Positions 53,020 to 62,000 of a stretch of 64,000 nt of DNA are shown piece after piece. The DNA is from an uncultured Desulfobacterium sp. (GTDB lineage Bacteria > Desulfobacterota > DSM-4660 > Desulfatiglandales > Desulfatiglandaceae), in contig LT984854.1 of the NCBI GenBank assembly GCA_900258555.1, positions 2,005,300 through 2,069,299 of the forward strand. Direction: 5' to 3'. The position numbers were made by a program, and so were the translations under genes. The notes beneath the pieces were generated by a model, which was not told the DNA's origin, did no database searches, and saw only the letters and a program-made list of their open reading frames with translations. Each line of letters starts with the position of its first letter. Positions within the stretch are counted from its first letter, which is position 1.

Positions 53020-54753
53020 TTAGTCCCCCTCCGCTTTTATGTTTTTAAGCGGCAATGTAATGCTGAAAGTTGTGCCCTTGCCTACCTCGCTCTGCACGCT
53101 GACACTTCCCCCGATTTCATGTACAAGGCTATAAGTAATGGAAAGTCCCAGACCCGTGCCTCCTTGTCCTGTCTTGGTGGAAAAAAAAGGCTCAAATATG
53201 TGTGTCAGGTCTGTCTCAGGAATACCGCAACCGTCATCGGTGATGGTAATCAAAATCGAGTTCCGGTGCTTCATCTCAGCAACGATATCAAGATGTCCCC
53301 CGTCGCTCATAGCAGCAAATGCATTGTTCACAATATTTAGAAAAATCTGCTGTAACTTACCCCTGTCGTTTTCAAAATCAGGAATATCCTTTTGAACCTT
53401 AACTGAAACAACAATGGATCTATATTCCGCCTCTTTATTTAAAAAATCAAGGACTTCGTTAATAACTTCCTCAAGATTAATACTCTGAAGACTGACGTTC
53501 ATGTGGCGGGCGAATCTCAGAAGGCGTCTGGTTATCTTTCCGCATCTGTCCACTGAGGAAATGATGGAGTCCACAATGCCGATAAGTTTATGATCTTTGG
53601 CGTAAATGTCCTTGAAGGTGAACAGATCTTTGATAAGCCCCGCCTTCTCGTTGATTATGGCCAGGGGATTGTTTATCTCATGCGCAACACCGGCGGCTAG
53701 GCGACCGATGGAGGCCATCTTGTTTGAATACTCCATCTCATGAAGGATCATAATCCTCTTTTCGTCGGCCAGGTACATCCTGTTGATCAGGTAGGTCGCT
53801 ATCCCAACGATCACAGCCAATATGAGGATGATACTTCCTATCAGAAATCCAATAAGTTCCAGACGGGTCTTTTGCCATGATTCGATCAGGGCCTTTTTTT
53901 TCTTCACAATCATCAAGATAAAGGGTGTTTTGTCGATGTATCTGTAACCTATGACAATATCTCTCCCATTGGAGTCTTTTCCTTCGACCACTTCGGTTTG
54001 GGAAGAATAAGGAGGTACAGGCAGTGGTACCTTTTCCAGGACATTACCATTCTCGCGGGATGATGTCTGGAGAACGCCCTGATGATTTATAATGAAGGCA
54101 TCACCCAAACGATCCAATTCTACGCTTGAAAGAACACTTTCAAATATAGCAATGTCAAGGCTGGCCCGGAGCACAAAAAATGAGCCCTCGCTCAAATCGC
54201 GTCTGACCGCAATGACCATATGAGGAACCTTGCGAAAGCCCAAGAAGACATCGCTTATATACACGCCGCCCTTCACCACCTGCATGTACCAGTCCTGATC
54301 ACTGTAATCTTTGTTTAAAAGGCTGTACGGCCCAACATAATTGGTCTGTCTGCCGGATGAATCAATCACACCGAGATCCGTAAACTTGCCGAATCCCTCT
54401 CGAAGATTCATTAATATTGAGTTAAGTCTGGCCGTGTTGTTAAGCGCAGTCAGGTCATTGTCCCGTGCGATAAAGTCAAGCGATAAACTACGCTCTTCAA
54501 GAAAGAAAGATACGGATCTTCTAATGTTGGATACGGTCCTGGCCGTACGTAACATGATATCCGACTCAACAGAACGTCTGGTAACATTGTAATCTACAAT
54601 AGTAATAAATATGAGGGGACCAAGCGAGACAGCAACTGTCACAAGCACCGACACCTTCCATATTAAAGGAAAGTTGACCAGTCTCTTTGCCGGTCCTCCA
54701 GGCACATGTTGATAATCCCAGAATCTGGGTTTAAATCTTTGAAGTAAAGACAT
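53020..54753 (-). CDS. Cache-domain sensor histidine kinase (minus arm)
   Basis: 577 residues. Membrane segment at about 31-50, periplasmic double-Cache-like sensor (LGVIDSSGRQTNYVGPYS, SDQDWYMQVV), second membrane segment at about 295-318. HisKA acceptor in RLAAGVAHEINNPLAI; HATPase N-box IFLNIVNNAFAA, G1 ITDDGCGIPE, G2 GGTGLGLSITYS. Same plan as the plus-arm kinase, and the sensor motifs GxxDxxGxQxxYxGP are shared. Suggests two copies of one sensing system. Confidence 0.92.
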   Translation of the reverse strand: MSLLQRFKPRFWDYQHVPGGPAKRLVNFPLIWKVSVLVTVAVSLGPLIFITIVDYNVTRRSVESDIMLRTARTVSNIRRSVSFFLEERSLSLDFIARDNDLTALNNTARLNSILMNLREGFGKFTDLGVIDSSGRQTNYVGPYSLLNKDYSDQDWYMQVVKGGVYISDVFLGFRKVPHMVIAVRRDLSEGSFFVLRASLDIAIFESVLSSVELDRLGDAFIINHQGVLQTSSRENGNVLEKVPLPVPPYSSQTEVVEGKDSNGRDIVIGYRYIDKTPFILMIVKKKKALIESWQKTRLELIGFLIGSIILILAVIVGIATYLINRMYLADEKRIMILHEMEYSNKMASIGRLAAGVAHEINNPLAIINEKAGLIKDLFTFKDIYAKDHKLIGIVDSIISSVDRCGKITRRLLRFARHMNVSLQSINLEEVINEVLDFLNKEAEYRSIVVSVKVQKDIPDFENDRGKLQQIFLNIVNNAFAAMSDGGHLDIVAEMKHRNSILITITDDGCGIPETDLTHIFEPFFSTKTGQGGTGLGLSITYSLVHEIGGSVSVQSEVGKGTTFSITLPLKNIKAEGD

Positions 54754-54796
54754 ACCTTAAAGGCAGAATTCAGAATCCAGAAGTCAGAATTCAGGA

Positions 54797-56020
54797 TTAT
54801 CTACCTGCCTTCCTCTCCTTGATCTTTTCGTTGGCCTTTTTGATCGTATCACTCAAAAGTCCTATATCTACAGGCTTTTGAAGATAGGCAAAGGCGCCCA
54901 GTTTCATACAGACCTCTTTATCAGCATCGGAACCATGCCCGGTGAGGATAATGACCTCAATCTCAGGTTGGGTCTCTTTAACCCTTCTTAAGACCTCTAT
55001 GCCGTCAATGCCGGGCATCTTGAGATCAAGTATCATAACATCAGGCTCATCTTCCTTTACCAGGTCAAGGGCTGACTGTCCGTCATATGCGACAGCCGAA
55101 CCCATGTCTCTCATCAACAGACGCTCTGAAAGGGTCTGGACAAATTCTCTTTCATCATCAACAAGCAGTATCTTTGACGGCATCTCGAAATCATACCTCC
55201 TGTAAATATCTGTCTGGTGGAAATCAGGCCCTACCTTTGTTTCAACGGATTTTACCCCGGCTATCTTTTGGGCAATGGACTTGAGTTCTTCCTCAAGCCT
55301 GCCCAGCATTAGGACATGCTTGTTGATAGTGATGGTAACCTTTCCGTCTTTGGCGCTTACCCCCACATTATGACCCTCCAGCACAAGAGCCACCTCTACA
55401 CTGGATGCGAGAAGGAAGTCCTCCACTGCCTTTTTGGAATCCTCGGTCGGCCTTACCGCATCCTTAACCAGGTTTTCCTTAATGATGTTCCCTGCTTCTT
55501 TCGCAGTCACTTTGTCGGAAGGTATTATAATGTCATATATTGACGGATCCCACGGATCATTCTTATTATAAATAGAATTCACCCACGATGCGCAGTCTTC
55601 ATCCTGTCTTCGTATCAGTTTTATAGCCTCACTTTCAGACAGGCCCTCTTCATGAACAGCAGCGGAGATCCTGGACTTCATGTCTGCAATTATACAAACT
55701 CGAAGCGCATGACTGACATCTTTTGGTATCAATTGACTTGAAAAACCTGAAATCACAATTTGATCGCCTGAAAGAACCTGCGCCAATGCGAGCTTGAGGT
55801 GGGAGATAGAGCGTTCTCTTTCATGTGTAAATTTATTGAAAACCGAGGTCCTGGCGGTAAACGCCCGCTCTATTTTGGTCTCGGCGATGCGGGAAAGCCT
55901 GCTCGCCTCTGAGACGATCTCCTTATCAGTTAAGAGCTTGTATCCCGTACCATCCAATACGTTTTTGACAATAGGACCTTTCTGACAAAAGGAACCACTG
56001 AATACAGTTATAATAGACAT
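54797..56020 (-). CDS. Cytidylate-kinase-like / receiver fusion protein
   Basis: 407 residues from ATG 56020 (GGGGG-type ribosome site; the longer frame from 56119 runs into the SulP end). Residues 1-200 are cytidylate kinase-like, with a degenerate P-loop (VFSGSFCQKGPIVKNVL). Residues ~205-275 are BON-like (VGVSAKDGKVTITINKHV, GVKSVETKVG). Residues ~285-405 are a receiver with LLVDDEREFVQ, MILDLKMPGIDG and LTGHGSDADKE. It fuses into one chain what the last two minus-arm genes encode separately, linking the kinase-like domain with phosphorelay signalling. Confidence 0.82.
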   Translation of the reverse strand: MSIITVFSGSFCQKGPIVKNVLDGTGYKLLTDKEIVSEASRLSRIAETKIERAFTARTSVFNKFTHERERSISHLKLALAQVLSGDQIVISGFSSQLIPKDVSHALRVCIIADMKSRISAAVHEEGLSESEAIKLIRRQDEDCASWVNSIYNKNDPWDPSIYDIIIPSDKVTAKEAGNIIKENLVKDAVRPTEDSKKAVEDFLLASSVEVALVLEGHNVGVSAKDGKVTITINKHVLMLGRLEEELKSIAQKIAGVKSVETKVGPDFHQTDIYRRYDFEMPSKILLVDDEREFVQTLSERLLMRDMGSAVAYDGQSALDLVKEDEPDVMILDLKMPGIDGIEVLRRVKETQPEIEVIILTGHGSDADKEVCMKLGAFAYLQKPVDIGLLSDTIKKANEKIKERKAGR

Positions 56021-56045
56021 ATTAGCCCCCTTATTCCATACGCTT

Positions 56046-58172
56046 TCAGGCTGCGTGACCGACAGTGAGCAGCGGACAATATTCTTCGACCACATCCCTG
56101 TGGGTCTTTGAATGTACATCTCTTATTGCCTTTTCCATGGTCGCATATACATGATCCTCACCGATCTTTTCAGGAAAATGCATACGCTTGAGTACCTTCA
56201 TCACTGATTCGTTTACGCCGCTTAAAGATAGATCAATGCCGGCGCTTCTGATACGATCCACAAGCAAGGACAATGTCTCCTCACCTGATGCGTCAATATC
56301 GTTGATACCATTGCATACGATGATTATATGCCTCAAGTTCTCTTTTTTAAGCATCAACTCCGTTATCTTATCTTCAAGATAACTGGAGTTTGCAAAGAAG
56401 AGCGGACCGTCAAAACGGACCATGGAGATATATTTGCATTCACTTAATTCGTGTGTAGATATACACCTAAATGCCTGGTCTTCATGCCTGGCCAGGGATG
56501 CGACAGTCGGTCTCATGCTCTTGTATAAAAATACCGAAATGGAAAGTATGACTCCGATCATTATGCCCTTGTCCAAATGAGGGGCAAACAGGAGCGTGAA
56601 AAAACAGGTGATGATAGAGATCGCACCGTCATACCATTGGGCCTTCCAGGCATGAATAAAACCCGATACGTTTATCAACCCGACCACCGCCATCATGATA
56701 ACCGCAGCCAGCACGGATTGGGGCAGATGGTAGAGTAGAGGTGTAAAGAAAAGAAGCACTATGACCACCGTCAGGCTGGTGAATACGCTGGACATCCCCG
56801 TAACCGCCCCTGCCTGAAGGTTGACTGCTGATCTGGAAAACGAGCCCGAAGTGGGGTAACTCTGTCCAAAGGCGCCGAGCGCGTTTGCTACACCCTGGCC
56901 GATCAGCTCCTGGTTGGGGTCAAGACGCTGACCAGTCTTGGCAGCCATGGCCTTTGCTATTGAGATGGCCTCCATAAACCCCAGCAAAGATATGATTGCT
57001 GCAAAGGGCAGCAGATGCATTATAACACTAACCTTGATCTCCGGAACATTGAAAGAAGGGAGTCCGCCGGGGATTTCACCCACAACAGAGCCACCGCCAT
57101 TCATTGCAATCTTGTCCGTCTTGATCGGATTATTGCCCACCTTCACGCACCAGGTCCTTCCGTCACTTTTCACATCTGCAGGTATTTGGTCCTTGAGATA
57201 GAATTCGAGAGAGCCGCTCGACCCGGCGACACCCGCAAACAGGAGTGCCCTGATCTGTTCGCGATAACGATGTGCCTCATCCTTTGCGCGCTCGAGCTTA
57301 ATGGAAATCACATTTTCATCGTGCTCGGCCTCAAGTATCGAAAGATTATCATGAGATTCTTTGGCCTTTTCAAGTCTTGCGGATACCTTGGTCCTTTCTT
57401 CTGCAAGCCCCGGTATGGTATTGACCGCAATGTTAAAAGACATTATCAGTTCCTGTGCCTTGGCCGATTTAAGGGCGGATATGTTGACGTCCGCGTTATG
57501 CTGAAAACCTATAGCCCAGGAGATGACCGTAGTAAGGACAACTGCTACAAGCACATTGGGGAGTTTGGGCGCGAGCCTTTTTAAACCGTACATAATCCCG
57601 AATGCAAGCACACCCATAAAAAACGTCGGCCAGTGGGTATAGGTGGTTGCTGCCTTAATCACACGGATGATTGTCTCGTAGTGGTGCGGGGCCTCATCCA
57701 CCGATACGCCGAATATCTTTGAAAGCTGCGAGGTGGCAATGATGAAGGCCGCGGCATTGGTAAAACCGTTAACCACAGGGTGGGATAAAAAATTGACCAC
57801 AAGACCCAGTCTCAAAAGGCCCAGGCAGAATTGAAAGATTCCCACAAGCAGGGCCAGAAGAATAGCATAGACGACGAAACTTTCGCTGCCTGCCGTGGCA
57901 AGGGGGCTCAGCGACGCGGAGGTCATAAGAGAGACAACGGCCACAGGCCCTGTGGCGAGTTGCCGGCTGGAGCCGAATAGGGATGCAACCATGGGAGGAA
58001 GAAATGCCGCATATAATCCGTAGTATGGAGGCAGGCCCGCCAGTTGGGCGTAGGCCATTGACTGGGGGATAAGGACCAGGGCCACTGTAAGCCCTGCAAG
58101 AAAATCAATCCTGAATTTACCGACACTGTAATCCTTGAACCAGTCAAGGAATGGCAAGATCCTGTTCAACAT
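56046..58172 (-). CDS. SulP-family anion transporter with STAS domain and large insertion
   Basis: 708 residues. N-terminal SulP core with the signature DFLAGLTVALVLIPQSMAYAQLAGLPPYYGLYA, membrane helices from about 20-220 and 380-550, and a C-terminal STAS domain (about 565-690). Between about residues 225 and 360 lies an extra-membrane insertion with a charged helical stretch (AEERTKVSARLEKAKESHDN through DEAHRYREQI), probably a coiled coil on the outer face. Typical SulP proteins have no such insert. Substrate (sulfate, bicarbonate or other anion) unknown. Confidence 0.85.
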   Translation of the reverse strand: MLNRILPFLDWFKDYSVGKFRIDFLAGLTVALVLIPQSMAYAQLAGLPPYYGLYAAFLPPMVASLFGSSRQLATGPVAVVSLMTSASLSPLATAGSESFVVYAILLALLVGIFQFCLGLLRLGLVVNFLSHPVVNGFTNAAAFIIATSQLSKIFGVSVDEAPHHYETIIRVIKAATTYTHWPTFFMGVLAFGIMYGLKRLAPKLPNVLVAVVLTTVISWAIGFQHNADVNISALKSAKAQELIMSFNIAVNTIPGLAEERTKVSARLEKAKESHDNLSILEAEHDENVISIKLERAKDEAHRYREQIRALLFAGVAGSSGSLEFYLKDQIPADVKSDGRTWCVKVGNNPIKTDKIAMNGGGSVVGEIPGGLPSFNVPEIKVSVIMHLLPFAAIISLLGFMEAISIAKAMAAKTGQRLDPNQELIGQGVANALGAFGQSYPTSGSFSRSAVNLQAGAVTGMSSVFTSLTVVIVLLFFTPLLYHLPQSVLAAVIMMAVVGLINVSGFIHAWKAQWYDGAISIITCFFTLLFAPHLDKGIMIGVILSISVFLYKSMRPTVASLARHEDQAFRCISTHELSECKYISMVRFDGPLFFANSSYLEDKITELMLKKENLRHIIIVCNGINDIDASGEETLSLLVDRIRSAGIDLSLSGVNESVMKVLKRMHFPEKIGEDHVYATMEKAIRDVHSKTHRDVVEEYCPLLTVGHAA

Positions 58173-58195
58173 ATGCGATATACACTCCTAAATCT

Positions 58196-58777
58196 TTATT
58201 GTTTTGATAATATCCTGCGACACGACTCAATAAGCTCGTTTGATAGCGCTCCTGCATCGTAAAGACTATAAGTGTTAAACCGGACCAGACCGTCAACCAT
58301 AGCAAAGATGATCAAGGCGGTTTTTTTCGCAGGTACGGGTCCGACAGAGCCATCCTCCTGCCCGCGGATTATGGCCTGCTCAAATATATCTGAAAGACAA
58401 CTGTAAATAGACTCCAGGTGCTTACGGCAGACTGGATTTACCCTTGCCAGTTCATAGGCGTCATGGCGGTGTAAAAGCAGGAACCGGTCTTCCATGGCGC
58501 CGGCCAGATAGAGATAAAAGGAAATTGCATCCTCCATCATCTCTAGACCAGTCTCAAAGGTCCTCCCCGCAATATACCTCTCAAATTCCCTCGTGATATC
58601 ATCTTTAAATTCCTCCAGTATGGATAAAAATAATTTCTCCTTGTTTTCAAAATGATAAAAAATCGTCCCCTGAGCGACCCCGGTTAATTTTGACAGATCC
58701 GCCATTGAGGTCTCCCTGAAACCCCTTTGCGAAAAAAGTCTTGTTGCAACATCCATGATGTCTTTTTTCTTGGACAT
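58196..58777 (-). CDS. TetR-family transcriptional regulator
   Basis: 193 residues. N-terminal helix-turn-helix (RGFRETSMADLSKLTGVAQGTIFYHFENKEKLF), then an all-helical ligand domain. It lies 24 nt before SulP on the same strand and behind an operator that overlaps its transcription start. The same operator occurs ahead of the plus arm, so it probably regulates both arms. Confidence 0.9.
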   Translation of the reverse strand: MSKKKDIMDVATRLFSQRGFRETSMADLSKLTGVAQGTIFYHFENKEKLFLSILEEFKDDITREFERYIAGRTFETGLEMMEDAISFYLYLAGAMEDRFLLLHRHDAYELARVNPVCRKHLESIYSCLSDIFEQAIIRGQEDGSVGPVPAKKTALIIFAMVDGLVRFNTYSLYDAGALSNELIESCRRILSKQ

Positions 58778-58804
58778 AGCCCTAAAAACCTATCAAATGA
58801 ATTA

Positions 58805-58855
58805 ACTGAGCACTCAGTCAGTTTTTAATATATAACCCTACCTCAATTGTGTCAA
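58805..58855 (-). promoter_or_regulatory. tetR promoter with TetR operator copy 2
   Basis: Minus strand: TTGACA (58855-58850), 17-bp spacer, TATATT (58832-58827), then the operator CTGACTGAGTGCTCAGT (58821-58805) containing the dyad ACTGAG-CA-CTCAGT. Binding would block initiation, so autorepression is expected. Confidence 0.78.
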
Positions 58856-58945
58856 GAAAAATTTTTTATCCTCACATTTCAATAAAAATGATTGAATCTG
58901 CCTGTTTTTTAAGATAGATATCATCGTGATCTGGAAAAACCCGAA

Positions 58946-59054
58946 CGCAGGGGCGAACACAAGCTTGGCCCTTACCCGGCCTGACCACCTGGAATCAAAC
59001 GGGTTGAAAACGCATAACAATTTCGCAGGGGCGAACCTTGTGTTCGCCCCTGCG
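58946..59054. repeat. GGGGCGAAC dispersed repeat, direct and inverted copies
   Basis: CGCAGGGGCGAACACAAG at 58946-58963 recurs as CGCAGGGGCGAACCTTGTG at 59024. The latter forms a perfect 13-bp hairpin with GTTCGCCCCTGCG (59042-59054) and a 5-nt loop. This is a known style of dispersed palindrome in many deltaproteobacterial genomes. Confidence 0.7.
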
Positions 59055-59075
59055 CGGCACAAACGAGGAACCACA

Positions 59076-60497
59076 ATGAAACATTTAGAACGACTATTGG
59101 ACAGGGTTATTCACCGCACCAAAATAAACCTGAGAGAATTTGACTTTGATATTGACGCCCATGTCAGAGGTCTTGTGCCCCTGGATCAATTTACAAGATT
59201 TTACGCCTATTATGGAATCACCTCCCACCATCCCATCCATTTTAATTTTACAAACTCGGCCCTGTCAGGAAGCTATTTTCTTGGGAAGTGCAGTGTGGCC
59301 AATTCTATCCTTTACAAGAGTGATATCCGTGGTGATGAATTGAAACAGACAGACGAAATATTCACTTTCCATGATTCAAGCATTGTCCTGGACGACGATG
59401 AAATGATATCCATCAAAAACAGCCTGCTGATGAAGACACTGGTGCACAATTTCTCGCATGATCCTGAAAAGGTAGACCTTTTTCTGATCAAGAATACAAT
59501 CGCATGCCCATACGCCAATATCCACGGATCTCCTGTGGACGGCTGTTTTCTGGGTCCCTTCGCCACTATTGACCTGACCACAGGGCACGATGTCATCATC
59601 GGCCCATTTTCATATGTTCAGACAGGCTCGCTGGCACATACCAATGTGGGGCCCGGCCGCATATGGGTTAAAAACGGCGACATATTCGATTTCAAGTACA
59701 AGTTCGATGAAGAAATTTTAATGCACTATATAGGCTTTGCTCCGGGAAGAGGCGTGATGGGACGCTTTATAGATTTTGCTGAAGACCTTAAAACCGATTT
59801 TCAACGCATATACGACGTGGTCCACATGGAGGCCCCGATAGAAGTGCCACCCGGCGCGTCTCTTAACCGTTATGCCGTGTTTCAGGGGGAAAGCCGTATA
59901 GAAGAAAACGTACTGGTAGCCCAGAGGGCTTTTGTTGAATCATCATGGCTGGGCAAGGGCGCCAATGCCCAGGAGAATTGTTATATAAGCCATTCCCATC
60001 TGGAAGGTTATAATGTTACCGCCCACGGTGCAACCATAATCCATGCCCGTTTAAAGCCGAAGGTCTTTGTAGGATTTAATTCCTTCCTCCAGGGAAAAGA
60101 AAACGCTGAATTAACTGTAGGAGAAAGCTGTATAATAATGCCCCATACCATAATCCGCATTGACAGACCCTTGGATATCCCGCCAGAACACCTCGTCTGG
60201 GGATACATCCGAAATCAGGAAGATTTTAAAAATCACAGCATGTCGCTCGATGATTTTTCCAAGATCAGCGATTTGCTTAAGAAAGGAAATTTGCAGTTTA
60301 AAGGTGACGGCTCAGCCTTTGTACAGGCCTTCAAAAATCGAATAGAGCACATCCTGGAGGCAAACGGCGCGTATTTCGACGGAGAAAAGATGAGTGGCCA
60401 TGCCCAGAAGGGCCAGAACATCTCGTTTAACATAATTCAACCCTACCCAAAAGGCCCTCGGGAGGGGCTGTATCCCTCCATTGAGATAAACCCTTAA
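59076..60497 (+). CDS. Hexapeptide (left-handed beta-helix) transferase-like protein
   Basis: 473 residues from ATG 59076 (GAGGAA ribosome site); the longer frame from 58926 runs through the palindromic repeat and is unlikely to be coding. Several runs of hexapeptide-type turns are visible (GSYFLGKCSVANSILYKSDI, VFQGESRIEENVLVAQRAFV, ENAELTVGESCIIMPHTIIR), so a left-handed beta-helix acyl- or nucleotidyltransferase-like fold is likely. Activity and substrate are unknown. Ends 54 nt before the ubiD-like gene in the same direction. Confidence 0.6.
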   Translation: MKHLERLLDRVIHRTKINLREFDFDIDAHVRGLVPLDQFTRFYAYYGITSHHPIHFNFTNSALSGSYFLGKCSVANSILYKSDIRGDELKQTDEIFTFHDSSIVLDDDEMISIKNSLLMKTLVHNFSHDPEKVDLFLIKNTIACPYANIHGSPVDGCFLGPFATIDLTTGHDVIIGPFSYVQTGSLAHTNVGPGRIWVKNGDIFDFKYKFDEEILMHYIGFAPGRGVMGRFIDFAEDLKTDFQRIYDVVHMEAPIEVPPGASLNRYAVFQGESRIEENVLVAQRAFVESSWLGKGANAQENCYISHSHLEGYNVTAHGATIIHARLKPKVFVGFNSFLQGKENAELTVGESCIIMPHTIIRIDRPLDIPPEHLVWGYIRNQEDFKNHSMSLDDFSKISDLLKKGNLQFKGDGSAFVQAFKNRIEHILEANGAYFDGEKMSGHAQKGQNISFNIIQPYPKGPREGLYPSIEINP

Positions 60498-60551
60498 AGG
60501 CAAGGGAGAAGGCAGACATTAATGTCCCACATATTGAAATGAATTTATACT

Positions 60552-62000
60552 ATGCGTCATAAAAACTTACAGCAGTTTATCAAGGTGCTCGATTCTGCGG
60601 GAGAGCTTGCCAGGATCGCGGCAATGGTTGATCCAAGGCTTGAGCTGACTGAAATCGCTGACAGGGTCAGCAAGGCTCATGGCCCGGCACTCCTCTTTGA
60701 AAATGTAAAGGGCTCTTCATTTCCACTTTTGATAAACGCCTTTGGCAGTTATAAACGGATGAAGCTTGCCCTGATGTGCGAGTCCTTTGACGATATTGCC
60801 CAAAGGATAGAGGCCCGGATGAAGATCCGTCCGCCAAGGGGTCTTTTGGAAAAGATCGGTATGCTTTTTACCCTGAAGGAGATGGCTGACATAATCCCTA
60901 GGAAGGTCCGCACTGCACCATGCCAGCAGAAAATGTTCGACGACCCAAAAGGACCTATGCTCGATATGCTGCCGATACTTACCTGCTGGCCGATGGACGG
61001 AGGGCCGTTTATCACCCTTCCCCTTGTCATCACAAAAGATCCTGATAGCGGGATACAAAATCTGGGCATGTATAGGATGCATAAGTATGATAACGCCACA
61101 ACCGGTATGCACTGGCAGTACAACAAGGATGGTAACCGTCAATTTGAAAAATACAAGTCACGCGGGGAGCGTATGGAGGTGGCTGTCGCCCTTGGCGGAT
61201 CACCTCTCGTTACCTATGCTGCGACAGCACCCCTTCCCCCTGATATTGACGAACTGATGCTTGCGGGCTTTATCGGCTCATCCCCAATAGATATAGTCAA
61301 GGCAAAAACTGTGGATCTCCTTGTGCCGGCTGAATCTGATTTTGTCATAGAGGGCTATGTTGATCCAAATGAAGAGAGGATCGAGGGGCCTTTTGGAGAT
61401 CACACCGGGTTTTACTCCGCTGCTGATTCATATCCCGTGTTTCACGTCACATGCATCACTTGTCGAGAAGATGCGGTATATCCTGCCACTATTGTCGGGA
61501 AGCCGCCGATGGAAGACTGTTACATGGCCAAGGCAACTGAAAGGATCTTTCTTCCCATGTTAAAGATGCTTGTTCCTGAGATGGTGGACATGGAACTCCC
61601 GATGGAAGGAGTGTTTCATAATTGCGCCCTGGTGTCCATTGACAAGAAATTCCCCGGACAGGCGAAAAAGGTCATAAATGCCCTCTGGGGTCTGGGTCAG
61701 ATGGCCTCTACAAAATACATTTTGGTCTTTGACAAGGATATTGATCTGAGTGACTCTGCAACGGTGGTCTGGAAGCTGTTTAATAATGTTGACCCGAGAA
61801 GGGATCTTATCATATCTGAAGGCCCGCTGGACGCCCTTGACCACTCTGCGCCCTACCCCAATTTCGGCGGAAAGATGGGCATTGACGCCACCAGAAAGAC
61901 ACGGGATGAGGGCATGGGTCGCCCATGGCCGGATGAAATCTCAATGAGCCAAGACATAAAAGAGTTGGTGACCAGGCGCTGGAAGGAATATGGACTTTAG
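60552..62000 (+). CDS. mqnL: UbiD-family decarboxylase, probable menaquinone pathway
   Basis: 482 residues of the prenylated-FMN-dependent UbiD family. Core segments: YRMHKYDNATTGMHWQYNKDG, GPFGDHTGFY, and the catalytic E-R/E region near EDCYMAKATERIFLP. The next genes are a UbiA-type prenyltransferase and mqnE, so it most likely decarboxylates 1,4-dihydroxy-6-naphthoate-type acid in the futalosine route. Gene name by context. Confidence 0.85.
   Translation: MRHKNLQQFIKVLDSAGELARIAAMVDPRLELTEIADRVSKAHGPALLFENVKGSSFPLLINAFGSYKRMKLALMCESFDDIAQRIEARMKIRPPRGLLEKIGMLFTLKEMADIIPRKVRTAPCQQKMFDDPKGPMLDMLPILTCWPMDGGPFITLPLVITKDPDSGIQNLGMYRMHKYDNATTGMHWQYNKDGNRQFEKYKSRGERMEVAVALGGSPLVTYAATAPLPPDIDELMLAGFIGSSPIDIVKAKTVDLLVPAESDFVIEGYVDPNEERIEGPFGDHTGFYSAADSYPVFHVTCITCREDAVYPATIVGKPPMEDCYMAKATERIFLPMLKMLVPEMVDMELPMEGVFHNCALVSIDKKFPGQAKKVINALWGLGQMASTKYILVFDKDIDLSDSATVVWKLFNNVDPRRDLIISEGPLDALDHSAPYPNFGGKMGIDATRKTRDEGMGRPWPDEISMSQDIKELVTRRWKEYGL

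Noticed and set aside
58926-59075. Upstream extension of the hexapeptide-transferase gene
   Set aside because: It reads through a dispersed palindromic repeat and has no ribosome site, unlike ATG 59076.
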